Source: VRUE01 sp036524775
GTDB taxonomy: Bacteria; Actinomycetota; Thermoleophilia; Solirubrobacterales; 70-9
Length of the DNA: 57,509 nucleotides
Assembly (NCBI GenBank): GCA_036524775.1
Contig: DATDBO010000002.1
Span: 1-57,509 of the forward strand
Reading direction: 5' to 3'
The translations under genes and the position numbers were made by a program. Positions 32,923 through 41,949 of the stretch are shown piece by piece (positions within the stretch are counted from its first letter, which is position 1; each line of letters starts with the position of its first letter). The notes under the pieces are model-generated. The model was not told the origin of the DNA. It made no database searches and saw only the letters and a list, made by a program, of their open reading frames with translations.

Positions 32923-35073
32923 ATGACGCGTCGTCTTGCTCGCCTCGCTGACATCTCCTACCGCTACCGCGGCCGCATGGTGCTCGTTTGGATCGTCGCG
33001 GCTTTCGTGATCATCGGGCTTGGCTCCTCGCTCGCGGGCGAGTACGAAGCCGACTACAACACCCCCGGCTCCGAGTCGAAGGCGGCGAGCGACCTGACCG
33101 AGAGCGAGTTCGGCGGCTACTCCGGCCAGGAAGTGTTCGTCGTCTGGAAAGACCCGGCAGGCGCCAACAGTCCGGCGGCGCGCAAGCAGGTCAACGCCTT
33201 CTTCGCCGAGGTGAAGGGCATCGACGACCTCGAGCCGCCGGCCGCGACCCGCGTCTCCGACGACGGCACGATCGCGACGACGACGCTGCCGCTGACCGTG
33301 CCCGGCTGGGAGGTTTCCAAGGAGGACGGCGAAAAGCTGGTTTCGGCCGCCGAAGACAACAGCGGCAACGGGGTGCAGATCGAGCTGGGCGGCGACCCGA
33401 TCTACCGCGCCCAGGAAGGGGCGAGCCCCGAGGGGCTCGGCTTCCTCGGCGCCGCGATCGTGCTGCTGATTGCCTTCGGCTCGGTGGTCGCCGCGGGCCT
33501 GCCGCTGGCGATCGCCCTGATCGGACTCGGCATCACCTCGGGCGGCCTGATCGTCCTGCTTGCCAACGTCATCGCCGTCCCCGACTGGACCACCGCGGTC
33601 TCCGGGCTGATCGGGATCGGCGTCGGCATCGACTACTCGCTGCTCGTCCTCACCCGCTTCCGCACGGCGCTCAACGACGGCAAGGACCGCCACGACGCGG
33701 TCGTCGAGGCGGTCACGACCGCGGGGCGCAGCGTGATCATCGCCGGCTGCACCGTGGTGATCGCCGTGCTCGGGCTCTTCCTCACCGGCCTCCCCTACAT
33801 GTACGGGGTCGCGATCTCGGCCTCGCTGGCGGTGCTCGTCGTGATGCTCGCGGCGGTGACGCTGCTGCCGGCGCTGCTCTCCTACCTGGGACCGAGGGTC
33901 GATCGGCTGCGGATCCCCTTCCTCGGCCGGGGGCTGAAGACCGAAGGAGACGGCGAATCGCCCGCCGCGCGTTGGAGCCATGCGGTCCAGCGGCGACCGT
34001 GGACGGCGGCGATCGTCGCCACCGCGATCCTGCTGGCGCTGGCGGCGCCGGCGCTGGGCATGCGCCTCGGCTTCCCCGACGCCGGCAACGACCCACCGGA
34101 GACGATGACGCGCCAGTCCTATGACCTGATCAGCGAGGGCTTCGGGCCGGGCGCCAACGGCCCGCTCGTGATCGTCGCCGAGCTGCCCGACCCGGCGGCG
34201 GAGAGCGACGTCGATGCGCTGGCGGCACAGCTGCGCAAGGAAGAGGGAGTCGACTTCGTCGCCGCTCCGCAGGTCAACCAGGAGGGCACCGCCGCGCTCC
34301 TCAACGTGATCCCGACCACCTCGCCCCAGGCCGAGGCGACGACGGAACTGGTCGAACGGCTGCGCAACACCGTCGTGCCCGAAGCGCTGGCCGGCACGGG
34401 CGTGACGGCGGAGATCGGCGGGGTGACCGCCGCGCTTGAGGATCAGAGCGACTACATCGTCGACCGCATGCCGCTGTTCATCGCGGCCGTCGTCGGTCTC
34501 TCCTTCCTGCTCCTGCTGATCGCCTTCCACTCGCCGCTGATCTCGCTGAAGGCGGGGATCATGAACCTGCTCTCGGTGAGCGCCGCCTACGGGGTGATGA
34601 CCCTGGTCGCGCAGGGCGGCGCGGTCGGCCAGCTGATCGGGATCGACCACGAGGTGCCCGTGGCGCCGTTCATGCCGGTGATGATGTTTGCGATCCTCTT
34701 CGGCCTCTCGATGGACTACGAGGTCTTCCTGATCTCGCGCATCCGCGAGGAGTACCTGAAGGATGGCGACACGCGGCGGGCGGTCGCCGACGGCCTGGCG
34801 AAGACCGCCCGGGTGATCACCGCGGCGGCGGCGATCATGGTCGTCGTCTTCCTCGCCTTCGTCGCCTCGCCGGAAGTGTTCCTGAAGCTGTTCGGGATCG
34901 GGCTCGCGTCGGCGATCTTCCTCGACGCGACCGTGGTGCGAATGGTCCTGGTGCCGGCTGTGATGCAGCTGCTCGGCAGCCGCAACTGGTGGATCCCGGA
35001 TTGGCTGGAGCGGCGCCTGCCGCGGCTCGACGTCGAGCCCGTCGGGATCGGCAGCGCCGAGGGGAGGGCGTAG
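32923..35073 (+). CDS. MMPL/RND-family transporter
   Basis: A 716-aa integral membrane protein of the MMPL branch of the RND superfamily: two repeats, each with one span, a large extracytoplasmic loop and five spans. The first span is MVLVWIVAAFVIIGLGSSLA (about 19-38). Proton-relay segments GIGVGIDYSLLVLTRFR (near 235) and LFGLSMDYEVFLISRIREE (near 598) both hold the GxxxDY motif. Actinobacterial MMPL proteins export lipids or other hydrophobic compounds; the substrate is not evident. The length is at the short end for mycobacterial MmpL but usual for this subgroup. It is monocistronic. Confidence 0.9.
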   Translation: MTRRLARLADISYRYRGRMVLVWIVAAFVIIGLGSSLAGEYEADYNTPGSESKAASDLTESEFGGYSGQEVFVVWKDPAGANSPAARKQVNAFFAEVKGIDDLEPPAATRVSDDGTIATTTLPLTVPGWEVSKEDGEKLVSAAEDNSGNGVQIELGGDPIYRAQEGASPEGLGFLGAAIVLLIAFGSVVAAGLPLAIALIGLGITSGGLIVLLANVIAVPDWTTAVSGLIGIGVGIDYSLLVLTRFRTALNDGKDRHDAVVEAVTTAGRSVIIAGCTVVIAVLGLFLTGLPYMYGVAISASLAVLVVMLAAVTLLPALLSYLGPRVDRLRIPFLGRGLKTEGDGESPAARWSHAVQRRPWTAAIVATAILLALAAPALGMRLGFPDAGNDPPETMTRQSYDLISEGFGPGANGPLVIVAELPDPAAESDVDALAAQLRKEEGVDFVAAPQVNQEGTAALLNVIPTTSPQAEATTELVERLRNTVVPEALAGTGVTAEIGGVTAALEDQSDYIVDRMPLFIAAVVGLSFLLLLIAFHSPLISLKAGIMNLLSVSAAYGVMTLVAQGGAVGQLIGIDHEVPVAPFMPVMMFAILFGLSMDYEVFLISRIREEYLKDGDTRRAVADGLAKTARVITAAAAIMVVVFLAFVASPEVFLKLFGIGLASAIFLDATVVRMVLVPAVMQLLGSRNWWIPDWLERRLPRLDVEPVGIGSAEGRA

Positions 35074-35137
35074 ATTCGGCCTCCCCTGGCGGGGTAGCCG
35101 AAGCGAAGAGCGTCCACCGGTCCGAGAGGAGAAGGCC

Positions 35138-35623
35138 ATGAAGCAGAAGATCGTCCCCAACCTGTGGTTCGACACCGAGGCCGAGGAGGCCGCCGAGTTC
35201 TACTGCTCGGTATTCGACGACTCGCGGATCCTCAACGTCACCCACTACACCGAGTCCGCCCCGCGCGAGGAGGGCATGGTGATGACGGTCGAGTTCGAGA
35301 TCGAAGGCCAGCGCTTCGTCGGCATCAACGGCGGCCAGGAGTTCAAGTTCGACGAGGCGGTCTCCTTCGCGATCGAATGCGAGACCCAGGAGGAAATCGA
35401 CTACTACTGGGACAAGCTGACCGAGGGCGGCGAGGAGAGCGTGTGCGGCTGGCTCAAGGACCGCTTCGGCCTCTCCTGGCAGGTCGTGCCGACCGGCATC
35501 GAGGAGGTCTTCGCCGACCCCGACAAGGAGCGCGCCGACCGCGCGATGAAGGCAATGCTGGGCATGCGCAAGATCGACCTGGCCGCGCTGCGGGGTGCCG
35601 CCGCGGGCAGTCCGGCGGGCTGA
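35138..35623 (+). CDS. VOC-family protein (PhnB/3-demethylubiquinone MTase-like)
   Basis: A 161-aa vicinal-oxygen-chelate fold protein of the PhnB-like group. MKQKIVPNLWFDTEAEEAAEFYCSVFDDSRI, FVGINGGQEFKFDEAVSF and DRFGLSWQVVPTGIEE are typical. Despite the old '3-demethylubiquinone-9 3-methyltransferase' label there is no SAM motif, so no methyltransferase activity should be assumed. GAGAGGAG precedes the ATG. It is 20 bp upstream of the DUF899 gene, probably in the same operon; such pairs often appear in stress or detoxification loci. Confidence 0.85.
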   Translation: MKQKIVPNLWFDTEAEEAAEFYCSVFDDSRILNVTHYTESAPREEGMVMTVEFEIEGQRFVGINGGQEFKFDEAVSFAIECETQEEIDYYWDKLTEGGEESVCGWLKDRFGLSWQVVPTGIEEVFADPDKERADRAMKAMLGMRKIDLAALRGAAAGSPAG

Positions 35624-35643
35624 CGAGAAGGAGGGGATTCGCG

Positions 35644-36309
35644 ATGGAGATGCCGCCCGTGGTGTCCGCTGAGGAGTGGGAGGCCGCCCACCAGGAGCTG
35701 CTGGTGAAGGAGAAGGAGCTGACCAGGGCCCGCGACGCGCTGGCCGCCGAGCGCCGGCGCATGCCGAGGATGGAGGTGGAGAAGGACTATCGCTTCGAGG
35801 GGCCGAACGGTCCGGCCGGCCTGCTCGACCTCTTCGAGGGCCGCCGCCAGCTGGTCCTCTACCGCTTCTTTTTCGAGCCCGGCGTGAAGGGCTGGCCCGA
35901 GCGGGGCTGCGGCGGCTGCTCCTTCCTCGCCGATCAGGTCGCCCACCTCGCCCACCTCAACGCCCGCGACACCACCCTGGCGTTCGCCTCGCGCGCGCCG
36001 CAGCCGGACATCGAGCGCTGGAAGGCCCGCATGGGCTGGGAGATCCCCTGGTACACCATCCTCGACGACTTCGACGCCGACTTCGGGGTCGACGAATGGC
36101 ACGGCACCAACGCTTTCTTCCGCGACGGCGACCGGATCTTCCGCACCTACTTCGTCAGCAGCCGCGGCGACGAAGCGATGGGAAGCACCTGGAGCTATCT
36201 GGACCTGACGGCGCTTGGGCGCCAGGAGGAGTGGGAGGACTCTCCCGAGGGCTACCCGCAGACCCCGCCCTACCAGTGGTGGAACCTGCACGACGAGTAC
36301 GGCGGCTGA
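35644..36309 (+). CDS. DUF899 family, thioredoxin-like protein
   Basis: A 221-aa DUF899 protein, a thioredoxin-fold family of unknown role. Seen: an N-terminal helix with EEWEAAHQELLVKEKELTRARDALAAERRRMP, then FEGRRQLVLYRFFFEPG, the Cys-containing GCGGCSFLADQVAHL (CGGC near residue 92), and the C-terminal PYQWWNLHDEYG block. AAGGAGGGG lies about 8 nt before ATG 35644. It is co-transcribed with the VOC gene. CxxC suggests redox chemistry, but this is inference. Confidence 0.85.
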   Translation: MEMPPVVSAEEWEAAHQELLVKEKELTRARDALAAERRRMPRMEVEKDYRFEGPNGPAGLLDLFEGRRQLVLYRFFFEPGVKGWPERGCGGCSFLADQVAHLAHLNARDTTLAFASRAPQPDIERWKARMGWEIPWYTILDDFDADFGVDEWHGTNAFFRDGDRIFRTYFVSSRGDEAMGSTWSYLDLTALGRQEEWEDSPEGYPQTPPYQWWNLHDEYGG

Positions 36310-36355
36310 TCTATCCGGGGAGGCGCCTAGAGTCGTCCCGGCCTGGGAGGCGCCT

Positions 36356-37045
36356 ATGCGATCGCGAGCTTCGACATCTTCGCTGCTGGTTTTCCTCGTG
36401 CTGCTTCTTGTGCCGGGGTCTGCGCCGGCGCAAGAGCGGACCGTGTCGGTGCAGGGAACGGCGACGCAGGAGGTCCCCAACGACACCGCAAGCCTGCGGT
36501 TCTCGGTCAGCAAGGAACGGCGCTCTCGCGGAGCTGCGCTGCGCATCGTCGCGATCCGGTTGCGAGGGATGATCGCAGCCGCGCAGGGATTCCCCGGCGT
36601 CGGCGCCGGAGACGTGACGACCGGCCAGGTCAGGATCAGCAAAGTCGCTCGCAAGGAGAAGACGCTCTACCGGGCAAGTCAGAGCGTCACGGTCATCCTG
36701 CACCAGCCCGAGCGCGCCGGGGAGATGATCACCGCCGCGGTCGCGGCGGGGGCGACGGGCACCAGCGGCCCCAACTTCTTCCCCGGCAATCCCGAAGAGG
36801 CCTACAACAACACGCTGATCGCCGCCTTCGACCAGGCGAAAGCAAAGGCAGCCGCCCTCGCCACCCGCGCCGGCGCCACCCTCGGCCCAGCGCTCAACAT
36901 CCAGGAAGGCGCCGAACTCGTCCCCGAAGCCCCCACCGACCGCGCCGCCCGCGGACCACGAAGCACCGCCTCCCCCTCGCCCCCAACGAAACCAGGCGCA
37001 TCGACCGTCACCGCAACCGTCCAAGTCGTCTTCGCCCTGCTTTAG
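36356..37045 (+). CDS. SIMPL-domain (DUF541) exported protein
   Basis: A 229-aa periplasmic or secreted protein. The signal peptide SLLVFLVLLLVPGSAPAQE is followed by the SIMPL/DUF541 domain: TVSVQGTATQEVPNDTASLRFSV, then ..AYNNTLIAAFDQAKAKAAALA.AGATLGPALNIQEG near the end. E. coli YggE is the best-known relative and affects oxidative stress, though the molecular role is unknown. GGGAGG lies 5 nt before the ATG. The end is Ser/Pro/Thr-rich before a final beta-strand (STVTATVQVVFAL). Confidence 0.85.
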   Translation: MRSRASTSSLLVFLVLLLVPGSAPAQERTVSVQGTATQEVPNDTASLRFSVSKERRSRGAALRIVAIRLRGMIAAAQGFPGVGAGDVTTGQVRISKVARKEKTLYRASQSVTVILHQPERAGEMITAAVAAGATGTSGPNFFPGNPEEAYNNTLIAAFDQAKAKAAALATRAGATLGPALNIQEGAELVPEAPTDRAARGPRSTASPSPPTKPGASTVTATVQVVFALL

Positions 37046-37139
37046 CCGTCGCTTCCACGACCCCTGCTCTCCGATGCCCTCGGCCGACGAAATGCGACTC
37101 GTCCGTTGCGGTCGTTCGACCGAAGGTAAAGAACGTCGA

Positions 37140-37427
37140 CTAGGCAGCCGCGAGCGCCGGCGCGAGATCATCCGCGCTTGCTTTGACCGACTCGGGAATC
37201 GTGACCCGCAGCTCGCCGTCGCGATCAAGGATTCGCTGGGCGCCAAGCACAGTGAGGCCAACGATGTGCTGGGTCCCCGGTGCGTAGCGGAGGACGTGAC
37301 CCTCGGGGGTCTCCTCACCCTCGGCCTCCTGGGGCTCGCCGACATGCAGATAGAGCACGTCGTTTTCGGCGTCGTAGTCAGCGCGGTCGAAGGAAACCGG
37401 CCCGATCCTTATGTTCACTCGCTCCAT
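37140..37427 (-). CDS. DUF2283 protein (possible antitoxin)
   Basis: A 95-aa DUF2283 protein: FDRADYDAENDVLYLHVGEPQEAEGEETPEGHVLRYAPGTQHIVGLTVLGAQRIL. The family is small and of unknown function and often lies beside DUF4258 genes in toxin-antitoxin-like pairs. Here it overlaps the upstream gene by 13 bp, so both are translated from one mRNA. Acidic composition would suit an antitoxin. It converges with the SIMPL gene. Confidence 0.75.
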   Translation of the reverse strand: MERVNIRIGPVSFDRADYDAENDVLYLHVGEPQEAEGEETPEGHVLRYAPGTQHIVGLTVLGAQRILDRDGELRVTIPESVKASADDLAPALAAA

Positions 37428-37726
37428 GAGCGTGGATCCTTTCTGTTGCCGAATGCGGAGATCACCCGCGCCAGCTCCTGCTCATAGCTTAAGACCACGA
37501 GCAGCCAACGACTTGGACCAGCTCCACGAAGGTAGTGGCGGCGACGGCGCTCGTAGGCAGGGTCGTCGTGGATCTGGTCGGGCTCAGCAATAGCTCTCAG
37601 AACGTCATCGAGATGAGGAGCGAGCTCCGGATGGTCGCGCAGGATCTTGCCTCGCCACAGCCCAGCAGGAACGACGACGCGCTCCCCCGCCGGATCTCTG
37701 GCCTCTCCAACCACATCGCCCGCCAT
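37415..37726 (-). CDS. DUF4258-like protein (possible toxin)
   Basis: A 103-aa basic protein. The central part (LRDHPELAPHLDDVLRAIAEPDQIHDDPAYERRRRHYLR followed by RWLLVVLSYEQELARVISAFGNRKDPRSW) has the pattern of DUF4258/BrnT/RelE-like small nucleases: an 'H..R' helix, a 'P..I..D' turn and a strand pair ending 'vvTa...k'. The match is by pattern only. It precedes and overlaps the DUF2283 gene. The start is ATG 37726 or the adjacent GTG 37729, with no clear ribosome-binding site. Confidence 0.6.
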   Translation of the reverse strand: MAGDVVGEARDPAGERVVVPAGLWRGKILRDHPELAPHLDDVLRAIAEPDQIHDDPAYERRRRHYLRGAGPSRWLLVVLSYEQELARVISAFGNRKDPRSWSE

Positions 37727-37729
37727 CAC

Positions 37730-38278
37730 CGCAGCGTCTCAGATTGTCAGCCGTCATTGCTTGCCAGCAAGTCTTAAAGACAAAAACATGCTGCAATATG
37801 GAGATCATGCCGAGACGCCCCGACCACCCCAAGAGATTTGGGCCAAGGTCGCGCCAGCCGCCGAAGGCAACAGCCTGACTCTCGGCAAGAGATTTGCGCG
37901 CGCCATGAACGGCAGGAAGAGGCTCGTCATCGATCGCTGTCTAGGAAGCAGGCGATCACATACATTGACTGAAGGCGGCAGGCCGCCAGCGCGAACCGTC
38001 TCCGTGGCGATACCGCCGCACCTTGCCGCCTTGGTAACCACGGGTCAGGTCCGACCCACGCAGGGACCTCGCTACCTACCGGCACCCATCAAGCCCCAAG
38101 GCACCGGCAAAAACGCCGCGGACTGGGTTGCCGATGGCCGACACTGAGCACTCATTTTGACGGACGAGATGGGGGCGCCTGTCAGAGCCGTTCGCGACGA
38201 TAATCTGGCCCGGATGTGACTTGGCATTCGTGACAAAGACAAAGGTCAGTTTCGATGTGGAGCGCTCGGCGGGCGCAA
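37730..38278. other. Gene-poor intergenic segment
   Basis: About 550 bp with mixed composition. Open frames here have no recognisable domain, no ribosome-binding site and poor codon bias. I see no tRNA, terminator or repeat. It may be decayed coding sequence at the edge of an accessory region. Confidence 0.4.
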
Positions 38279-39280
38279 TCAGTACGTTTCGTCGCCGACC
38301 TGATCCAGACTTTCATGAATGACTACCTCCTTGAGACCAAGCTCAGGAGGCTGACCCCTCGCGATACTTCCTCGGACGTTTCGATAAGCAGCGATAAGGT
38401 CGGTGTTCTTTTCAATTTTCTCTTCTAGTTCCTTGCGTTCGGCATGAATCCTTAGAGACCGAGTCCGCAGCTTCACCTCCAAGTCCAGAAGTTGACTGAG
38501 AACAGCCGCTGCCGCTGCAATGCCTCCGACTACCGTGAGAACAATCTCGATAGGTGATTCAGACCGGATCCACAATACGCTTGACCTGTGATCACTCCAA
38601 GTACGTAATGCATCTTCAAAAGCCAAGACTTCGAACTTAGGGACTCTTTCCGCTACAGCATGAGCACCGGTCGCTGCCAGATGTGCCTTCTCCTCAACTG
38701 CGGACCAAACCTCAGTCCGCCGAGTCCAAGGCAATCCGACAGCCTCTATTGCCGCCGTATTGAACGAAGTCAAAGCCTGATGGGTTAGTGCTTCTGCTCG
38801 TTCTGCTTCTTTGATCACATCCACGAGCAATCTTCGAGGCCATTTGCGGCTCGCATCGCGTGGAATTCTTTTGAGACTTTCGAACGTCTTCCGCCTAGCA
38901 CTGTCTTGGTGGGCCACGATGTCCGAGATCGCCCAGCGGATCGACGACCTGAGCACTTTCGCGATGAATGGGTCGGCGAGGCCCTTAGACCCCGGATCCG
39001 CCCACCGGCCAATTGCCACCGCAAGATCACCCGTCGCCTCACTCCACTCGATCGATGCCTCGAAGCCTGCTGCAATATCCCCGAGGGTCCGAACCGGCTC
39101 GTGGTTTCGCTCAAAACCCGTGAAGGTCCCTTGCAGGCGGGTAAGGGAAGCTGCGACGTCGAGAAGCTTGAACTGGGCAGAAATTTCGTCCAGCGACGGA
39201 TCTCCCCGGTCATCGCCAAGGCGGACACGGACAACCGCGATTGACAGCCCCGCTATCCCTTGTAGGAGATCAACGCTCAT
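38279..39280 (-). CDS. Hypothetical membrane/coiled-coil protein
   Basis: A 333-aa protein I do not recognise. It is helix-rich. A hydrophobic segment, EIVLTVVGGIAAAAAVLSQLLDL, lies near residues 245-268, followed by a charged coiled-coil-like stretch (EVKLRTRSLRIHAERKELEEKIEKNTDLIAAYRNVRGSI) and a short tail. The N-terminal ~230 residues would be on the other face of the membrane. GC content and codon use are clearly lower and less biased than in flanking core genes (TTT, AAA, ATT and AGA codons appear), a sign of recent transfer. It stands alone. A membrane effector or sensor is possible but unproven. Confidence 0.7.
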   Translation of the reverse strand: MSVDLLQGIAGLSIAVVRVRLGDDRGDPSLDEISAQFKLLDVAASLTRLQGTFTGFERNHEPVRTLGDIAAGFEASIEWSEATGDLAVAIGRWADPGSKGLADPFIAKVLRSSIRWAISDIVAHQDSARRKTFESLKRIPRDASRKWPRRLLVDVIKEAERAEALTHQALTSFNTAAIEAVGLPWTRRTEVWSAVEEKAHLAATGAHAVAERVPKFEVLAFEDALRTWSDHRSSVLWIRSESPIEIVLTVVGGIAAAAAVLSQLLDLEVKLRTRSLRIHAERKELEEKIEKNTDLIAAYRNVRGSIARGQPPELGLKEVVIHESLDQVGDETY

Positions 39281-39510
39281 TTGGACCCTGCTAAAAGCAG
39301 ACTCTATTGAGTAATGCAGGTATGTGGCCAGAGGCAGGTGTGTCCCCCGCGGGCGATCTAGCGCTTCGCCCCAGCTCGGTCCACACGGAGTTCAAGCGTT
39401 GATCAGCCGCCTTGAGACTCCGCCGTGTAACAGAATGCGACCCCGACCGGTAGTGGGCAGCTTGAAAGGACGCGCGTCGTCCACGCGGGGAGCGGGAATC
39501 GCGGCGTCGA

Positions 39511-39528
39511 TGCGACCGGAATGCGACC
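39511..39528. repeat. Integrase-site-like repeat, left copy
   Basis: TGCGACCGGAATGCGACC matches the segment at 47883-47900 at 16 of 18 positions, and AGAATGCGACC also occurs at 39432-39442. Such tandem GGTCGCA-type repeats often lie near tyrosine-integrase attachment sites. It may mark the left side of the accessory region. Confidence 0.4.
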
Positions 39529-39560
39529 GCCAGGTAGCTGGCCTCCCTACCATCGAGCAC

Positions 39561-39998
39561 ATGGCGCTTAAAAAGATGGAACACGTCGGGATCGTGGTCG
39601 ACGACCTGGACGCCGCAATCGAGTTCTTCGTCCAGCTTGGACTTGAGCCGGGAGGCACGGGCCAGGTCGAAGGTGAGTTGGTAGACCGCATCATCGCGCT
39701 CCATGGGACCAAGGCCGAGTTAGCGATGCTACGAACCCCGGACGGGGACGTAGAAATCGAGCTGGTGAAGTTCCACTCGCCGCCGACCCAGGGCGGCGAC
39801 CCGCACGCACCCTCGAACACCCCAGGCCTCCGCCACCTCTCCTTCCTCGTCGAGAACATCGACGCCGTAGTCGCCGGCCTACAAGCCCGCGGCACCGAAC
39901 TCGTCGGCGAGCTGGTGCGCTACGAGAACAGCTACCGGCTCTGCTACGTCCGCGGCCCCGAGGGAATCATCGTCGAGCTGGCGGAGAAGATCGGCTGA
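39561..39998 (+). CDS. VOC-family protein (glyoxalase-like)
   Basis: A 145-aa vicinal-oxygen-chelate fold protein. It opens MEHVGIVVDDLDAAIEFFVQLGLEP, with HLSFLVENIDAVVAGLQARG and CYVRGPEGIIVELAEKIG; the usual metal positions (His8-like, His in LRHLSF, Glu in IVELAE) are present, as in lactoylglutathione lyase-like enzymes. The substrate is unknown. ATG 39561 begins the conserved domain. Codon use is that of the core genome, although it sits among accessory genes, which may place the island boundary just beyond it. Confidence 0.85.
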   Translation: MALKKMEHVGIVVDDLDAAIEFFVQLGLEPGGTGQVEGELVDRIIALHGTKAELAMLRTPDGDVEIELVKFHSPPTQGGDPHAPSNTPGLRHLSFLVENIDAVVAGLQARGTELVGELVRYENSYRLCYVRGPEGIIVELAEKIG

Positions 39999-40312
39999 CA
40001 GGTCGGACCGCTGCCGACCCCCGACAACCGAGCGACCGGACTAGCGTTCCCGGAAGCGGATCCGAGAGGCCAGCGCTGAACCAGTCGATCGGGTCGCAGA
40101 GAGCGAAGCTCCTCGGGGTTGAACGGACGGGGAGCACGGCCATGAGGAACGGCTTGCTATGGGCGATATGCAACCGACCTCTGAAGAGACGCTGCTCCGG
40201 CTCTTCCTGAGCATTTGGCCTAGCCCAGCCCGGTAGTCCCCATTCCGGGCCCGTTCAGCCTTTGCTTGTCTATTAGGAACATATGAGGTATTAAGCGTCC
40301 CTACGCACCGCA
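39999..40312. promoter_or_regulatory. Intergenic region upstream of the exonuclease cassette
   Basis: A 314-bp region with no gene recognised. The last ~50 bp before 40313 are AT-richer (GTCTATTAGGAACATATGAG, TATTAAG) and probably contain the promoter of the exonuclease gene, but no clear -35/-10 pair can be chosen. Confidence 0.35.
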
Positions 40313-41569
40313 ATGAACACCAAGCGCGCCAACGAAATGCCTTACGTCGTGGTCGATTGTGAGACGACGGGCATCCACCCAGGACGTCACCACCGAGTTA
40401 TCGAGCTCGCGCTGGTTGACGTGGATCTAACCGGCACGCCCGTGAGGAGCTGGTCTAGCCTGTTGCGAGCAGATCGGGACCTGGGACCCACCGAAATTCA
40501 TGGAATCCACGGCCGTGACCTCCGAGACGCACCGAGCTTCGAGGATGTCCTCGGAGACGTGCTGGACCGACTTGCCGGAAAGACGGTCGTTGCACACAAC
40601 GCTCGCTTCGATTGCGGCTTCTTAGAATCTGAATTGGAGCGCTCCGGGATCGACGTTAAGCCGCTCCCCTGGCTATGCACCATGGAGCTTGCCACCGCTC
40701 TGGGAGTCGGAGGCGACCGCGTTCGACTGGCGGACTGCGGCCTTTCTCTCGGCTTCACTCAGCCCGAACCCCACTGCGCCGCAGCAGACGCATTCGCTTG
40801 TGCGTCGATCCTGGCTGCATATCTACTGGAACATGGGCCCGCAGCCCTCGCGCAATTCGTATGCGGCGAGCCTCGGTCAAGATCGATCTGGCCCTCGAGC
40901 GACAGGCGGGCTCCCTGTCGAGAACGGCATGCGCCGGTCTCCCCTCCGCAAGAGCCAAGCTTCTTGGCGAGCCTCGTCGGTGCGTCGGATGCACCGCTGG
41001 GAACCGACACTGCCCTAGTCGCGCCGTACCTCGAAGTCCTAGACCGAGCCATTGAGGATCGGCAGCTAAGTGGCGTTGAGCAAGCGGAACTCGCACAGAC
41101 CGCACAGATGCTCAATCTTTCGGCGAGTCGCGTGCGCTCTCTCCACGGTGACTACGTAGGAACGCTGATCGCTCTCGCTCGGCGTGACTACGTCATAACC
41201 GAGCGCGAGAGACACGACCTAGTGCTGGTCGGCGAGGCGCTCGGAATCCCCGAAGTCGAGGAACTCATTGACCGGCCGCTTCGCGAGCTATCAGCGGTGC
41301 AGCAGGACTCGCTTGCTGGAAAGACAGTCTGCTTCACCGGCGCGTTGACCTGTGCACACGAAGGAACCCAGGTCACCCGGGAGCTTGCTCAAGAACTAGC
41401 CGAAGAGGCAGGAATGGTTGTCGCGCCACGCGTGACGAAGAAGCTAGACCTGCTGGTGGTGGCTGATCCAAACTCGACCTCTGGGAAGGCGGCCAAGGCG
41501 CGTGAGTATGGAGTTCGCATTGTCGCTGAGGCTGCGTTCTGGCCCATGCTTGACATTGAGGTCAGCTAA
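40313..41569 (+). CDS. DnaQ-like 3'-5' exonuclease with BRCT domain
   Basis: A 418-aa protein. The N-terminal DEDDh exonuclease has Asp15/Glu17 (VVVDCETTGIHP), Asp100 (AHNARFDCGFL) and the His154-x4-Asp159 motif. A linker and a helical middle region (ERERHDLVLVGEALGI) follow. The C-terminus is a BRCT domain (LAGKTVCFTGALTC ... VAPRVTKKLDLLVVADPNSTSGKAAKAREYGVRIV), as found in some stand-alone actinobacterial DnaQ proteins. It probably degrades or proofreads DNA ends. It is 68 bp upstream of the WYL-like/OLD genes on the same strand and could belong to that cassette. Codon use is less GC-biased than the core. Confidence 0.85.
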   Translation: MNTKRANEMPYVVVDCETTGIHPGRHHRVIELALVDVDLTGTPVRSWSSLLRADRDLGPTEIHGIHGRDLRDAPSFEDVLGDVLDRLAGKTVVAHNARFDCGFLESELERSGIDVKPLPWLCTMELATALGVGGDRVRLADCGLSLGFTQPEPHCAAADAFACASILAAYLLEHGPAALAQFVCGEPRSRSIWPSSDRRAPCRERHAPVSPPQEPSFLASLVGASDAPLGTDTALVAPYLEVLDRAIEDRQLSGVEQAELAQTAQMLNLSASRVRSLHGDYVGTLIALARRDYVITERERHDLVLVGEALGIPEVEELIDRPLRELSAVQQDSLAGKTVCFTGALTCAHEGTQVTRELAQELAEEAGMVVAPRVTKKLDLLVVADPNSTSGKAAKAREYGVRIVAEAAFWPMLDIEVS

Positions 41570-41637
41570 CTACTGAAGCAGCCAGCATACCCTTACTATC
41601 ACAGTCCAAATTCTATGCGTAATACTGGAGAAATAAG

Positions 41638-41949
41638 ATGGCTAGCACCAACTATGAATTGATCCGCGAGGCTGTTATCGCGCAGCATCAGGTGATTGCC
41701 GACTACAAAGGACGGCGACGTGAACTGTGTCCTCACACGCTAGGTCACACCAATGGCCACGAGCAAGGGCTCTTCTTCCAGTTTGGCGGAGAGAGTTCAA
41801 AGGGCCTGCCTGATGGCGGGGAGTGGCGCTGCATGGACATCTCGCTCATCGACTCGCTAGAGGTGGTTGAGGGAGAGTGGCACACGCGGGACGATCACTC
41901 TCGTCCCCAAACGTGCGTAGAAGTGGTGGATGTAGAGGTTGCACATTGA
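41638..41949 (+). CDS. Small WYL-like (Sm-fold) protein A
   Basis: A 103-aa single-domain protein. The pattern IREAVIAQHQVIADYKGRRRELCPHTLGHTNGHEQGLFFQFGG ... GEWRCMDISLIDSLEVVEG resembles the WYL ligand-binding fold (Y.g..R...P..L......l......WR...l..I..+), without the HTH usually attached. GGAG lies about 8 nt before the ATG. Its stop overlaps the TTG of the next gene (TTGA). WYL domains often control defence loci by binding nucleic acid or nucleotides; a sensor role is inference. Confidence 0.65.
   Translation: MASTNYELIREAVIAQHQVIADYKGRRRELCPHTLGHTNGHEQGLFFQFGGESSKGLPDGGEWRCMDISLIDSLEVVEGEWHTRDDHSRPQTCVEVVDVEVAH

Noticed and set aside
37647..38147. 166-aa plus-strand open frame
   Set aside because: Overlaps the DUF4258-like gene antisense, has poor composition and no domain.
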